Positions 52,501 through 55,718 of a stretch of 64,000 nt of DNA are shown piece by piece. This DNA comes from Anoplolepis gracilipes (Eukaryota; Arthropoda; Insecta; Hymenoptera; Formicidae). The position numbers and the translations under genes are program-made. Numbering within the stretch: position 1 is the stretch's first letter; every line of letters starts with the position of its first letter. The stretch is from positions 9,619,001-9,683,000 of the forward strand of contig NC_132974.1 in NCBI RefSeq assembly GCF_047496725.1, read 5' to 3'. The notes under the pieces are model-generated. The model searched no databases, was not told the DNA's origin, and worked only from the letters and a program-made list of their open reading frames with translations.

Positions 52501-55500
52501 AGTAATCGCTTTATCTGAGAAGTTTATACAGCGTATAAGAAATATTTTTCAATTGTCTCCAAAAAATATCATAAAATATCATCTAGAGTGTCATAAAGAG
52601 AGAAATTTCGCGAATAAATGCTAGCTATGCCATCGAGAGTCATATCTCGATGCCTTTCGGGACACAGGAAGATCAACGGCCGGAGAACACTTTACACTCG
52701 AAATATTCACCGTCTCGCGGCTCGAGGGACACGTAAATCTGAGGCTGTCGCTTGTCTCGCCGATGGTTCCGTTCTAATGTATGAGCCTTGGCAAAACGGG
52801 CAAGCTGGCGGCTCCGATTTGGCGAAACGAGCTATGCGAAACGCCGAATGGCAAACAGAATCCGCGATCATACTTTAGGATTGCATGAAATATCGCGGCG
52901 CCGATAATGGCGGAAAGATAAATGGAAGGCAAAAACTCAATTCTGATAAATGAGAAGTTAATAGAAAGGAAGAAAAAAAAACTTAATATTTCCCGCGACG
53001 ATACAACAAATAAAATTTGGAAGTTTCATAGAGTTTCATAAAGTTCTTCTCCGTATGTACGTACTTGAAAAAGTCAATTGATGAGAAAAGTAGGATCTTT
53101 CTTTTGAGTGTTTCGCAAAGCTCGTACGCTCGCGTAAAAAGTGAAGAAAACACAGTAGAAAAATACAGTAATAATAACATTTCTATGAGAATAGAGATTT
53201 TACTTATTTTAATATTTCGTAATTCTCTATTACGAAAGTTATATATAATTTTTATTTTATATGAAATATTTATTATATTTATTTAAGCGGAATCTATAGC
53301 AGAAAATTTAATAACAGGTATTTGCATATTCTCATTTTTCTCATAAAAATTGCTACTGTATTTATCTACAGAGAAACCGGATCAAAGAATTATCCATTGA
53401 CGATGCAAAAAATAGAAACGCGTTCTTTGATAAAAGCGCAATTTTCGAAGGACATATTGTACGCGGGTCTATAGAAGGCTCTTTTAATCGACAATAAATG
53501 TTATAGTGGCTCGAATATACATGAAGAATACGTAAAGATAACTTACCAAACCGACGAGTAGAAAAAATACTAGGAATGTGCGGCCGAGGACCGTCTGGCA
53601 GAAAACGTCGCCATATCCTACCGTGGACATCGTCACGATCAGAAAGTACACACAGGTCCAGTACGAAAGCTGTTGCGGGTTCACGAACTCGAAAGGGTCC
53701 CCTGAGTTTTCAAGCTGCGAACACGACGTTATTACGTTCAGGCTCATCTCCCCCCCTCCCCCGGCGTCAGTAGTAAAATTGCGGTTTAAATTGGCAGATA
53801 ATAATAACCGTAAGCTTTTATTACTCCACAATAGTATAAATGTGGAACATATCCGAGGAATGTATTTCTGCGCATAGGGTGTCCTGGGAAATGTGAGAAC
53901 CGCGAGAAAAAAAAAGTATATTATCGAATATAATAATGTAAGATTACATTTTCTTTATCGGAGATTTAAATCGTATAAAAAAGATTGGAAACGAAGACAG
54001 AAAAATGTGTATCTCTAATCGTTGTTTTACAAGTTTCGATAACAAATAAATATGTTGGTAATTATTTTACATGTTAGAGAATACCCAATTATTAGTTATG
54101 ATAAATAGAGTTATTATATATTCCTTAAAACTAATTTATTGCTCATTTATTTTGATTTTTAATTACTAAGGATTTTTAATTAATTCTCCTTTTGTATCTT
54201 CAAATTTATTTAAAAAATTATTGCATTTTTTTCTCATTTCGTATGACACCATGTATATCTGTTCCAAAATACATGCACATTTATGTAAACTATGTTTTAT
54301 ATAAACTATTCTAAACTTTAAATACGTGAAAAAATAAATAGAAATTATATAAAAGAGTATATATATCACACATGAAGGAAAAAGATAGTTAATCTAGAAA
54401 AAAGTTCTACATAATAAATATTTGATTACAATATGTGTAGAGATACATGACACTAATTCAAAAGTAATGTAAATGCAATTTGAAAAACAATTGCTAAAAG
54501 AACATGTTAAGTTTGTTATTGTTCATTATTAATTCATGTAAGTGTTAGAATAAACAAATCATACGAAACTATAATTTCTGTGATTAATAAATCACGATTC
54601 AAGATAATTGGCGCAATATTTGTAACTGACTTCGATAATGTACAAAAAGAGGAAATTTTCTCACCAAATGAATGATGCCAGCAGCGGTCAACCAGACGGA
54701 GATGAAGATGGATACGAGTTGGGCGAGACGAATAGAACTCGATGTCTTTAGAATGTTGAGGTACTGGAGGATGTCAGGGACCGTCATCAGTCGTAGGGCT
54801 CGGAGGAACCTCAGTCCGATCCACGTCCGATCGAGATATATCGACACAAAGGACGGTGGTATCGTAAAGTAGTCCACGAACGAATACATCTCCAGCATGA
54901 ACCACAGCTTGTCACTGGCGGCGATAAACTGCACGAATCGCACGAACGAGAAACAAGTTTACATGTGTGTGGTTAAACAAATATTATCGTTCGCCAAAAA
55001 GTCATTTTGAAAGATTTCCGTAGGATATACAAACAAAAAAGTAGTTTAAATCGTGCAAAGCATTATTTTTATAAACTTGAGTTATTTTGACTGTTCTAAA
55101 TTTTAGTAAAAACCTTTCCTTTTACGTGTTTATTTTCAAAGTTAAAAAAATTTTTTAAATAAAGAAGGAAATATAAGTATCTATTAACAGTTATATAGAA
55201 TTTTTAAACTGTTAGTACACTTTTTATAATCGCGTCTTAATTTTATTAGTAGAGAAATTGATGAAAAGGATGGAGATGGATGATCTTACTTACGCGTATA
55301 AAAAAGTAGACCATAAAAAATATATTGAAAGCTAAGTCTATCTGCTGAGTAATGTTGTTGCTCCACTTCTGGCAACGCTCCACCTCTTCGCTGTAACATG
55401 AAAGCATGAGATTGCGGATGTTAGGTCAGCATCTCTTACGCGAAGGTCTCGGTCTTAAAAAAAGCAATACTGAGAGGACGACTAAAATAACAGCGATTAA

Positions 55501-55718
55501 ACTAGGCATTATATTGTTCTGTAAACTGAATTAAACCGCGAGAAGAAACTGTCAACTGTTAGTATTCTGTAACATCTCTAATATTGCACCAAAAAATCAA
55601 ATATTTGTAAATGTTTTTGAGAAACTTGAAAGCCATCTGGTATTCTTGTTACTCACCTGGAGGCATCGATGAAGTATATTATAAGCGATGCTATACTGAG
55701 AATGAAAACTAACACCAC
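1..55718 (-). CDS. slo: slowpoke BK calcium-activated potassium channel alpha subunit (partial gene, multi-exon)
   Basis: This is the span of all coding exons of one minus-strand gene, incomplete at both ends. The product is the pore-forming alpha subunit of the BK channel, a plasma-membrane tetramer that opens on depolarisation and cytosolic calcium and repolarises neurons and muscle. In order the exons give S1, S2, S3-S4-S5, the pore helix with filter TVGYGD, S6, RCK1, a variable linker with the CKACH heme motif, and the first third of RCK2. The cytosolic N terminus with S0, and the calcium bowl and C terminus, are outside the window. Exon phases agree at every joint. Seven exons form three mutually exclusive groups (3, 2 and 2 members) and up to six more are frame-neutral cassettes. 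Family identification rests on long recognisable stretches of Slo sequence and is essentially certain. Confidence 0.97.
374..1835 (-). other. slo intron between the 60-nt cassette and the RCK2 exon
   Basis: This is 1.46 kb of AT-rich intron. Short A and T runs are present but no further exon-like segment, repeat family or RNA gene was recognised. Confidence 0.8.
1836..1895 (-). CDS. slo: candidate slo cassette exon, 60 nt, before RCK2
   Basis: This 60-nt segment has a strong acceptor (aaccttctgattccag) and donor GTACGC. It begins with the last base of an arginine codon, encodes SQEESAYAGYHLAYEVKKL and ends with AT, which with the next G makes methionine. It is phase 2 to phase 2, so it can be included or skipped without changing frame, adding 20 residues between NQR and PTSRASGG. 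Drosophila Slo nomenclature has a final optional site with a zero form (I0); this may be its equivalent, which is inference. The peptide is well-formed and unlike intron translation. Confidence 0.8.
1896..3690 (-). other. slo intron upstream of the 60-nt cassette
   Basis: This is 1.8 kb of intron with a 21-nt poly-A tract near 2884-2904 and a TA microsatellite at 3567-3611, close to the donor of the exon at 3691. The part from about 2040 to 2440 is GC-richer but shows no coding sign. Confidence 0.8.
3567..3611. repeat. (TA)n microsatellite
   Basis: Uninterrupted TA tract of about 45 nt in the intron just 3' of the exon at 3691. Confidence 0.95.
3691..3823 (-). CDS. slo: slo exon: RCK1-RCK2 linker (KQVNKVKPNVN)
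   Basis: This 133-nt exon runs from phase 1 to phase 2, with acceptor ttatgttgcag and donor GTACCT. It encodes MRNHRNSVGMTMMNSTKQVN then KVKPNVNRAPNDSL and TSPNQPYNQ, ending with AG. KQVNKVKP is conserved with Drosophila Slo. AG plus the G of the exon at 373 gives arginine (NQRPTSRASGG). Use of the 60-nt cassette at 1836-1895 between them also preserves frame. The peptide is polar and low-complexity, as expected for the disordered linker. Confidence 0.93.
3995..4027 (-). CDS. slo: slo micro-exon, 33 nt, RCK1-RCK2 linker (EISRERDDPN)
   Basis: This 33-nt exon has acceptor atctattttag and donor GTAAGT, phase 1 to phase 1. It completes a glycine and encodes EISRERDDPN, ending in G, which with CC of the next exon makes alanine. 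The peptide corresponds to the GDITRDRED region of Drosophila Slo. Being symmetric in phase it could also be skipped. It is 171 nt upstream of the next exon. Confidence 0.87.
4028..6712 (-). other. slo intron holding a TIR MITE
   Basis: This is 2.7 kb of very AT-rich intron. It contains the MITE at 4763-5089. Just upstream of the 33-nt exon, a second acceptor at 4076-4077 would extend that exon in frame by 16 codons. Nothing else was recognised. Confidence 0.8.
4763..5089. mobile_element. TIR MITE, about 327 bp
   Basis: The two ends are inverted copies over 18 bp with one mismatch: the left reads TACAGGGTGTCCTGTAAT and the right reads the complement of TACAGGGTGTTCTGTAAT. The terminal TA on each side is consistent with a TA target site as in Tc1/mariner-type elements. 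No open frame lies inside, so it is a non-autonomous element. Confidence 0.75.
6713..6775 (-). CDS. slo: slo exon, 63 nt, RCK1-RCK2 linker (HHPPPTFTPPELPK)
   Basis: This 63-nt exon has acceptor gtttgttacag and donor GTACAG, phase 1 to phase 1. It encodes DHHPPPTFTPPELPKMVHVR, beginning with two bases of the preceding codon and ending in G. The proline-rich HHPPPTFTPPELPK peptide is a clear insect Slo linker sequence. In Drosophila the same stretch follows a longer segment (KFDDLDE) that I could not find here. It precedes the 33-nt exon, giving VRGEISRERDD. Confidence 0.9.
6776..11032 (-). other. slo intron between the 63-nt and 51-nt exons
   Basis: This is 4.26 kb of intron with a T20 tract at 7752-7771, a TA tract at 8822-8840 and a GC-richer stretch from about 8980 to 9690 with alternating purine-pyrimidine (cgcgcg, gtgtg) sequence near 9028-9050. 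Open frames there lack paired splice sites in the right phase, so no exon is called. Confidence 0.75.
11033..11083 (-). CDS. slo: slo cassette exon, 51 nt, RCK1-RCK2 linker (ATFRKGVRAVQM)
   Basis: This 51-nt exon has a strong pyrimidine tract and acceptor (ctcctcccttcgggcag) and donor GTACGT, phase 1 to phase 1. After the T of the CKACH exon it completes a leucine and encodes ATFRKGVRAVQMVGRA, ending in A. The basic peptide directly after CKCKNL matches what I remember of an alternative insect Slo linker exon. The open frame extends on both sides, so the exon edges rest on the splice signals. Confidence 0.82.
11084..13806 (-). other. slo intron between the 51-nt and 69-nt exons
   Basis: This is 2.7 kb of intron. 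It holds a tandem cluster of ATAATTAATTATA-like units near 12330-12385 and an inverted repeat at 12742-12862. GC-richer sequence at 13130-13260 shows no usable splice pair. Confidence 0.75.
12742..12862. repeat. inverted repeat, 19-bp arms
   Basis: CCAGTTTCAAATTGTCACG at 12742-12760 is the inverted copy of CGTGATAATTTGAAACTGG at 12844-12862 with one mismatch, with an 83-nt loop. It may be part of a small decayed MITE or form an intronic hairpin. Confidence 0.7.
13807..13875 (-). CDS. slo: candidate slo cassette exon, 69 nt, RCK1-RCK2 linker
   Basis: This 69-nt segment has acceptor gatttttacag and donor GTACGC, phase 1 to phase 1. After the T of the CKACH exon it encodes a tyrosine, then VGMMMMQTGMVKGNTAYSSY and LD, ending in G. 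The good polypyrimidine acceptor, the symmetric phase and the lack of a stop support an exon. I do not recall this peptide with certainty from a named Slo isoform. It could be used alone or in series with the 51- and 63-nt exons. Confidence 0.72.
13876..16134 (-). other. slo intron between the 69-nt and 36-nt exons
   Basis: This is 2.26 kb of intron containing a GC-rich island at about 14560-15060 and a 54-nt AG tract at 15797-15850. Both strands of the island are open over 80 or more codons, which is expected of GC-rich DNA and is not taken as coding. Confidence 0.75.
15797..15850. repeat. (AG)n microsatellite
   Basis: Pure AG tract of about 54 nt; CU repeats in the slo transcript, a polypyrimidine sequence that PTB-type factors could bind. 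Confidence 0.95.
16135..16170 (-). CDS. slo: candidate slo micro-exon, 36 nt, RCK1-RCK2 linker
   Basis: This 36-nt GC-rich segment lies in an AT-rich intron, with acceptor tatgatctag and donor GTAACG. Read after the T of the CKACH exon it gives a leucine, then GQQQRSWGRDL and a G. It therefore starts and ends in phase 1, like its neighbours, and joins without a stop to each of the downstream mini-exons. Against it, the acceptor has a poor pyrimidine tract and I do not recognise the peptide. It may be an optional exon or a chance open segment. Confidence 0.5.
   Translation of the reverse strand, partial: WGSSSAPGAGT
16171..16650 (-). other. slo intron between the CKACH exon and the 36-nt candidate exon
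   Basis: This is 480 nt with no recognised feature beyond a degenerate purine-rich stretch near 16260-16330. Confidence 0.7.
16651..16727 (-). CDS. slo: slo exon: CKACH heme-binding motif, start of RCK1-RCK2 linker
   Basis: This 77-nt exon runs from phase 2 to phase 1, with acceptor ttattttcag and donor GTAAGT. It encodes AWFYCKACHDDIKDETLIKK then CKCKN, ending in a lone T. The CxxCH motif (CKACH) is the heme-binding site described for mammalian Slo1, and the following lysine/cysteine cluster is also conserved. Because it ends in phase 1 it can join to any of the five phase-1 mini-exons downstream, or directly to the exon at 3823. Confidence 0.95.
16728..17181 (-). other. slo intron between the RCK1-end and CKACH exons
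   Basis: This is 454 nt of AT-rich intron dominated by a TA microsatellite at 16897-16946. Confidence 0.85.
16897..16946. repeat. (AT)n microsatellite
   Basis: Uninterrupted AT tract of about 50 nt in the intron upstream of the CKACH exon. Confidence 0.95.
17182..17337 (-). CDS. slo: slo exon: end of RCK1
   Basis: This 156-nt exon runs from phase 2 to phase 2, with acceptor cttcgtcgtag and donor GTAAGA. Its first G completes the glutamate of the EMYTE exon, then it encodes LCFTKLKLLLLAIEIKGEGG, SDSKISINPRGAKIAANTQG and FFIAQSADEVK plus CG of an arginine. This is the last RCK1 subdomain of Slo, with the conserved INPRG and GFFIA motifs. It is constitutive as far as the sequence shows. Confidence 0.95.
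18393..18428. repeat. (AT)n microsatellite
   Basis: Uninterrupted AT tract of about 36 nt. Confidence 0.95.
19090..19126. repeat. perfect hairpin, 16-bp arms and 5-nt loop
   Basis: ATATTTAAGTCAAATA at 19090-19105 is a perfect inverted copy of 19111-19126. It follows a CACTGAGAAAAAAA sequence at about 19016, a kind of end often seen in insect repeats, so it may belong to a short mobile element. Confidence 0.75.
20241..20729. mobile_element. deleted Tc1/mariner element with transposase remnant
   Basis: The ends are inverted copies over about 55 bp, sharing TGTCAAAAGTAT / CGTCAAAAGTAT and AGTCGTTACTTTA in the same order, with TA at both outer edges. Inside is the C-terminal tail of a Tc1-type transposase (see 20340-20519). 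At about 489 bp it is an internally deleted copy; a full Tc1-like element would be about 1.3 kb or longer. Confidence 0.85.
20340..20519 (+). pseudogene. Tc1-type transposase C-terminal fragment
   Basis: This 60-codon open segment ends in a stop and reads SDLNPIKLLWDELDR followed by a basic, helical tail. It matches the SPDLNPIE.LWDELDR block that holds the last catalytic acidic residue region of Tc1/mariner transposases; here the usual NPIE is NPIK. The rest of the DDE domain and the DNA-binding domain are missing, so it cannot be functional. It lies inside the TIR element 20241-20729, antisense to slo. Confidence 0.85.
22102..22161. repeat. (AT)n microsatellite
   Basis: Uninterrupted AT tract of about 60 nt, the longest in the window, about 320 nt downstream of the donor of the 22481 alternative exon. 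Confidence 0.95.
22481..22593 (-). CDS. slo: slo alternative RCK1 exon with EMYTE calcium-site segment, version 2 of 2
   Basis: This 113-nt exon runs from phase 0 to phase 2, with acceptor ttggtgtttcag and donor GTAAGT. It encodes SPDTQAWQNDYLQGTGCEMY then TETLSPSFTGMTFPQAS and GA. It has identical length and phases to the exon at 25544, so the pair is read as mutually exclusive. It is markedly GC-richer than its surroundings. Both members have a consensus donor, unlike most other alternative exons of this locus. The intron after it is 5.1 kb and carries a Tc1-like remnant. Confidence 0.95.
22594..25543 (-). other. slo intron between the two 113-nt alternative exons
   Basis: This is 2.95 kb separating the mutually exclusive pair. 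It has a CACT-rich tandem stretch at about 23105-23140 and TA/TATG-rich sequence at 24225-24330. No decayed third copy of the exon was seen. Confidence 0.8.
25544..25656 (-). CDS. slo: slo alternative RCK1 exon with EMYTE calcium-site segment, version 1 of 2
   Basis: This 113-nt exon runs from phase 0 to phase 2, with acceptor gattggtaccag and donor GTAAGT. It encodes SPDMQAWQNDYLRGTGMEMY then TETLSPTFIGMPFAKAT and GA of a glutamate codon. The EMYTE motif aligns with the segment of mouse Slo1 containing E535, a ligand of the RCK1 calcium site, and is kept in both versions. By hand count it differs from the 22481 copy at 9 of 37 residues, several next to the site (RGTGM for QGTGC). Confidence 0.95.
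25657..26151 (-). other. slo intron upstream of the first 113-nt alternative exon
   Basis: This is 495 nt with no recognised feature. Confidence 0.8.
26152..26307 (-). CDS. slo: slo exon: RCK1 core (AYLLNIPSWDW)
   Basis: This 156-nt, 52-codon exon is phase 0 at both ends, with acceptor cgtgttgcag and the unusual donor GTCAGT. It encodes AYLLNIPSWDWKQGDDVICL, AELKLGFIAQSCLAPGFSTM and MANLFAMRSFKT. This is the conserved central part of RCK1, and no second copy was found. It is followed after 495 nt by the first of the two 113-nt alternative exons, whose phase-0 start fits. Confidence 0.96.
26559..26711 (-). CDS. slo: slo exon: RCK1 core (ANKYCQDPDAED)
   Basis: This 153-nt, 51-codon exon is phase 0 at both ends, with acceptor tgctttttag and donor GTAACC. 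It encodes VHEADACLVLANKYCQDPDA, then EDAANIMRVISIKNY and SDDIRVIIQLMQYHNK. These are highly conserved RCK1 Rossmann-fold elements of Slo channels. It is constitutive in structure: only one copy was found and it is separated from the next exon by only 251 nt. Confidence 0.96.
26712..29253 (-). other. slo intron between RCK1 exons
   Basis: This is 2.5 kb of intron with an isolated MITE-like end (acagggtgaaac near 27135), a GATA-type tract at 28264-28304 and a repeated AAATTT stretch near 28935-28965. No exon was recognised. Confidence 0.8.
29254..29359 (-). CDS. slo: slo alternative RCK1 exon, version 2 of 2
   Basis: This 106-nt exon runs from phase 2 to phase 0, with acceptor gatccgttcag and consensus donor GTGAGT. 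It encodes KPPDLELEGLFKRHFTTVEF then FQGTIMNPIDLQRVK, the form I recall as the common insect one. It joins to HR of the upstream RCK1 exon (AG plus G) and to VHEADAC downstream. Its strong donor, against the weak GTACCC of the 30453 copy, suggests it may be the default choice; that is inference. Confidence 0.95.
30205..30235. repeat. (AG)n microsatellite
   Basis: AG tract of about 31 nt; CU repeat in the transcript, between the two 106-nt exons. Confidence 0.95.
30365..30415. repeat. (GGTT)n tetranucleotide repeat
   Basis: About 12.5 perfect GGTT units; CCAA units in the slo transcript, starting about 38 nt after the donor of the alternative exon at 30453. Confidence 0.95.
30453..30558 (-). 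CDS. slo: slo alternative RCK1 exon, version 1 of 2
   Basis: This 106-nt exon runs from phase 2 to phase 0, with acceptor gttttcag and weak donor GTACCC. It encodes KEPDLELEGLLKRHYTTVEF then FQGTMMNAVDLERVK. It is the same length as the exon at 29254 and differs at 7 of 35 residues by hand count, including the KEPD/KPPD, FFQGTMMNAVDLE/FFQGTIMNPIDLQ changes. In the transcript the donor is followed within about 40 nt by a (CCAA)n tract (30365-30415). The two exons are interpreted as mutually exclusive; including both would repeat an RCK1 strand-helix unit. Confidence 0.94.
30559..31271 (-). other. slo intron upstream of the first 106-nt alternative exon
   Basis: This is 713 nt containing a TG (CA in the transcript) microsatellite at 31052-31090; CA repeats are known hnRNP L binding sequences in splicing control. 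Nothing else was recognised. Confidence 0.8.
31052..31090. repeat. (TG)n microsatellite
   Basis: TG tract of about 39 nt; CA repeat in the slo transcript, 180 nt downstream of no exon and about 180 nt upstream of position 31272. Confidence 0.93.
31272..31382 (-). CDS. slo: slo exon: start of RCK1
   Basis: This 111-nt exon starts with the last base of an arginine codon (acceptor gttgacag) and ends with AG before GTATGA. It encodes HIVVCGHITYESVSHFLKDF then LHEDREDVDVEVVFLH. This is the first beta strand and helix of the RCK1 regulator-of-potassium-conductance domain. The acidic HEDRED segment aligns with the region of mouse Slo1 that holds D362 and D367 of the RCK1 calcium site. Its upstream phase fits all three 92-nt exons and its downstream phase fits both 106-nt exons. 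Confidence 0.96.
   Translation of the reverse strand, partial: TYCCVRPHHLRIGLAFPQGFPTRGSRRRRRRSCLLA
31534..31572. repeat. (TA)n microsatellite
   Basis: TA tract of about 38 nt, with a second shorter one at 31669-31691. Confidence 0.95.
32165..32213. repeat. (CA)n microsatellite, interrupted
   Basis: ACAC tract of about 48 nt with one interrupting T; GT repeat in the slo transcript. Confidence 0.95.
34548..34583. repeat. (AT)n microsatellite
   Basis: AT tract of about 36 nt, about 350 nt downstream of the donor of the S6 version 3 exon. Confidence 0.95.
34929..35020 (-). CDS. slo: slo alternative exon, inner S6 and S6-RCK1 linker, version 3 of 3
   Basis: This 92-nt exon runs from phase 0 to phase 2, with acceptor cgtggtgtag and donor GTGAGA. 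It encodes AIFASCIPEIIDLIGTRNKY followed by GGTLKNERGR and AG. It matches the copy at 44950 through IPEIIDL, then diverges in the linker (GGTLKNE for SGEYKRE). It carries a cysteine just before IPE in S6 where the others have serine or tryptophan. It is the most 3' of the three and is followed by 3.5 kb of intron before the constitutive RCK1 exon. Confidence 0.93.
38259..38370. repeat. (AG)n followed by (GATA)n
   Basis: An AG tract of about 38 nt (38259-38296) is followed by interrupted GATA units to about 38370. Confidence 0.92.
39435..39519. repeat. compound (AT)n-(AG)n microsatellite
   Basis: AT tract at 39435-39466 passing into an AG tract at 39473-39519. Confidence 0.95.
40593..40684 (-). 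CDS. slo: slo alternative exon, inner S6 and S6-RCK1 linker, version 2 of 3 (divergent)
   Basis: This 92-nt exon runs from phase 0 to phase 2, with acceptor ggtgtgtag and the weak donor GTACCC. It encodes AVFASWIPEITELAANRSKY followed by GGQYSRERGR and AG. Against the other two copies it differs in the gate region (tryptophan in FASWIPE; ITELAAN for IIDL.G.), so it is the version most likely to alter gating. It is much more GC-rich than its intron. In the transcript the donor is followed by a run of 6 C and then a run of 11 C (positions 40544-40549 and 40523-40533 read as G on the plus strand). Mutually exclusive use is inferred from size and phase. Confidence 0.93.
40685..44949 (-). other. 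slo intron between S6 versions 1 and 2
   Basis: This is 4.26 kb of strongly AT-rich intron. I found no repeat family, exon or RNA gene in it. Confidence 0.8.
44950..45041 (-). CDS. slo: slo alternative exon, inner S6 and S6-RCK1 linker, version 1 of 3
   Basis: This 92-nt exon runs from phase 0 to phase 2, with acceptor ctatttgcag and donor GTATTA. It encodes AIFASSIPEIIDLVGSRSKY followed by SGEYKREHGK and AG of an arginine codon, completed by the A that opens the exon at 31382. It supplies the cytosolic end of S6 (the gate region) and the linker by which the RCK ring pulls on the gate. It has the same length and phase as the two copies at 40593 and 34929, sharing about 20 of 30 residues with the 34929 copy and 18 with the 40593 copy by hand count. 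This indicates tandem exon duplication and mutually exclusive use. It looks closest to the common insect form. Confidence 0.93.
49538..49570. repeat. (GATA)n microsatellite
   Basis: About eight ATAG units inside the 8.5-kb intron. Confidence 0.95.
50809..51303. mobile_element. fold-back element with long inverted arms
   Basis: The left arm (about 50811-51005) and right arm (about 51105-51303) are inverted copies with roughly 80 percent agreement by eye. Matching blocks include GGAAGTTGCTGAA, TCATTTTTAAATGCACA, GATATTTTTATCATTTAATAAA and CGACAATCTTAAT. No coding capacity is seen. TATAAGACA occurs near both edges (50790-50798 and 51300-51308) and may be a target duplication. Confidence 0.8.
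53547..53714 (-). CDS. slo: slo exon: pore helix, selectivity filter, start of S6
   Basis: This 168-nt, 56-codon exon is phase 0 at both ends, with acceptor cgtgttcgcag and donor GTAAGT. It reads LENSGDPFEFVNPQQLSYW, then the pore helix and the potassium filter TMSTVGYGDV, then RTFLVFFLLVGL, the first half of S6. S6 is cut in two: its inner half comes from one of three alternative exons (44950-45041, 40593-40684 or 34929-35020). The downstream intron of 8.5 kb is the longest complete one in the window. Confidence 0.98.
53715..54664 (-). other. slo intron between S5 and pore exons
   Basis: This is 950 nt. A sequence reading agggtgtcctgggaaatg at about 53876 resembles one end of the CAGGGTGTCC-type MITEs, without a clear partner. 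Nothing else was recognised. Confidence 0.75.
54665..54928 (-). CDS. slo: slo exon: S3, S4 voltage sensor, S5
   Basis: This 264-nt, 88-codon exon is phase 0 at both ends, with acceptor gattcgtgcag and donor GTGAGA. It starts FIAASDKLWFMLEMYSFVDY (S3), continues with the arginine-bearing S4 (DRTWIGLRFLRALRLMTVPD) and the S4-S5 linker (YLNILKTSSSIRLAQ), and ends in S5 with WLTAAGIIHL. The S4 arginines are the gating charges of this family, and the spacing matches Slo throughout. It is the largest complete exon in the window and shows no alternative copy. Confidence 0.97.
54929..55293 (-). other. slo intron between S2 and S3 exons
   Basis: This is 365 nt of AT-rich intron with no recognised feature. 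Confidence 0.85.
55294..55390 (-). CDS. slo: slo exon: S1-S2 loop and S2
   Basis: This 97-nt exon begins with the last base of a serine codon after gttacag and ends in phase 0 before GTAAGT. It encodes EEVERCQKWSNNITQQIDLA followed by the hydrophobic NIFFMVYFFIR. The first half is the extracellular S1-S2 loop, with a conserved cysteine and an NNIT sequon, and the second half is S2. The join to the S1 exon completes SSEEVE as in other insect Slo proteins. The flanking introns are short (266 and 365 nt). Confidence 0.95.
55657..55718 (-). CDS. slo: slo exon: transmembrane segment S1
   Basis: This 62-nt exon starts in phase 0 after a ttgtttcag acceptor and ends with two bases of a serine codon before GTGAGT. 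It encodes a 20-residue hydrophobic run beginning VVLVFILSIASLII and ending FIDAS, which is S1 of the Slo voltage-sensor domain. The residues just before it in insect Slo (the segment ending in a TTTGRIL-like motif) are not found upstream, so the preceding exon lies beyond 64000. It is the most 5' coding exon in the window. Confidence 0.95.

Larger units (their letters stand above)
45042..53546 (-). other. large slo intron between the pore exon and the S6 alternative exons
   Basis: This is 8.5 kb. It carries the fold-back element at about 50809-51303, a GATA tract at 49538-49570, CA-type sequence at 50484-50521 and a GC-rich island at about 52618-52880. No fourth copy of the S6 exon was seen when scanning for an IPEI-type motif. 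Confidence 0.8.

Noticed and set aside
52618..52878. 86-codon plus-strand open frame.
   Set aside because: No domain, no splice signals, no homologue recognised.
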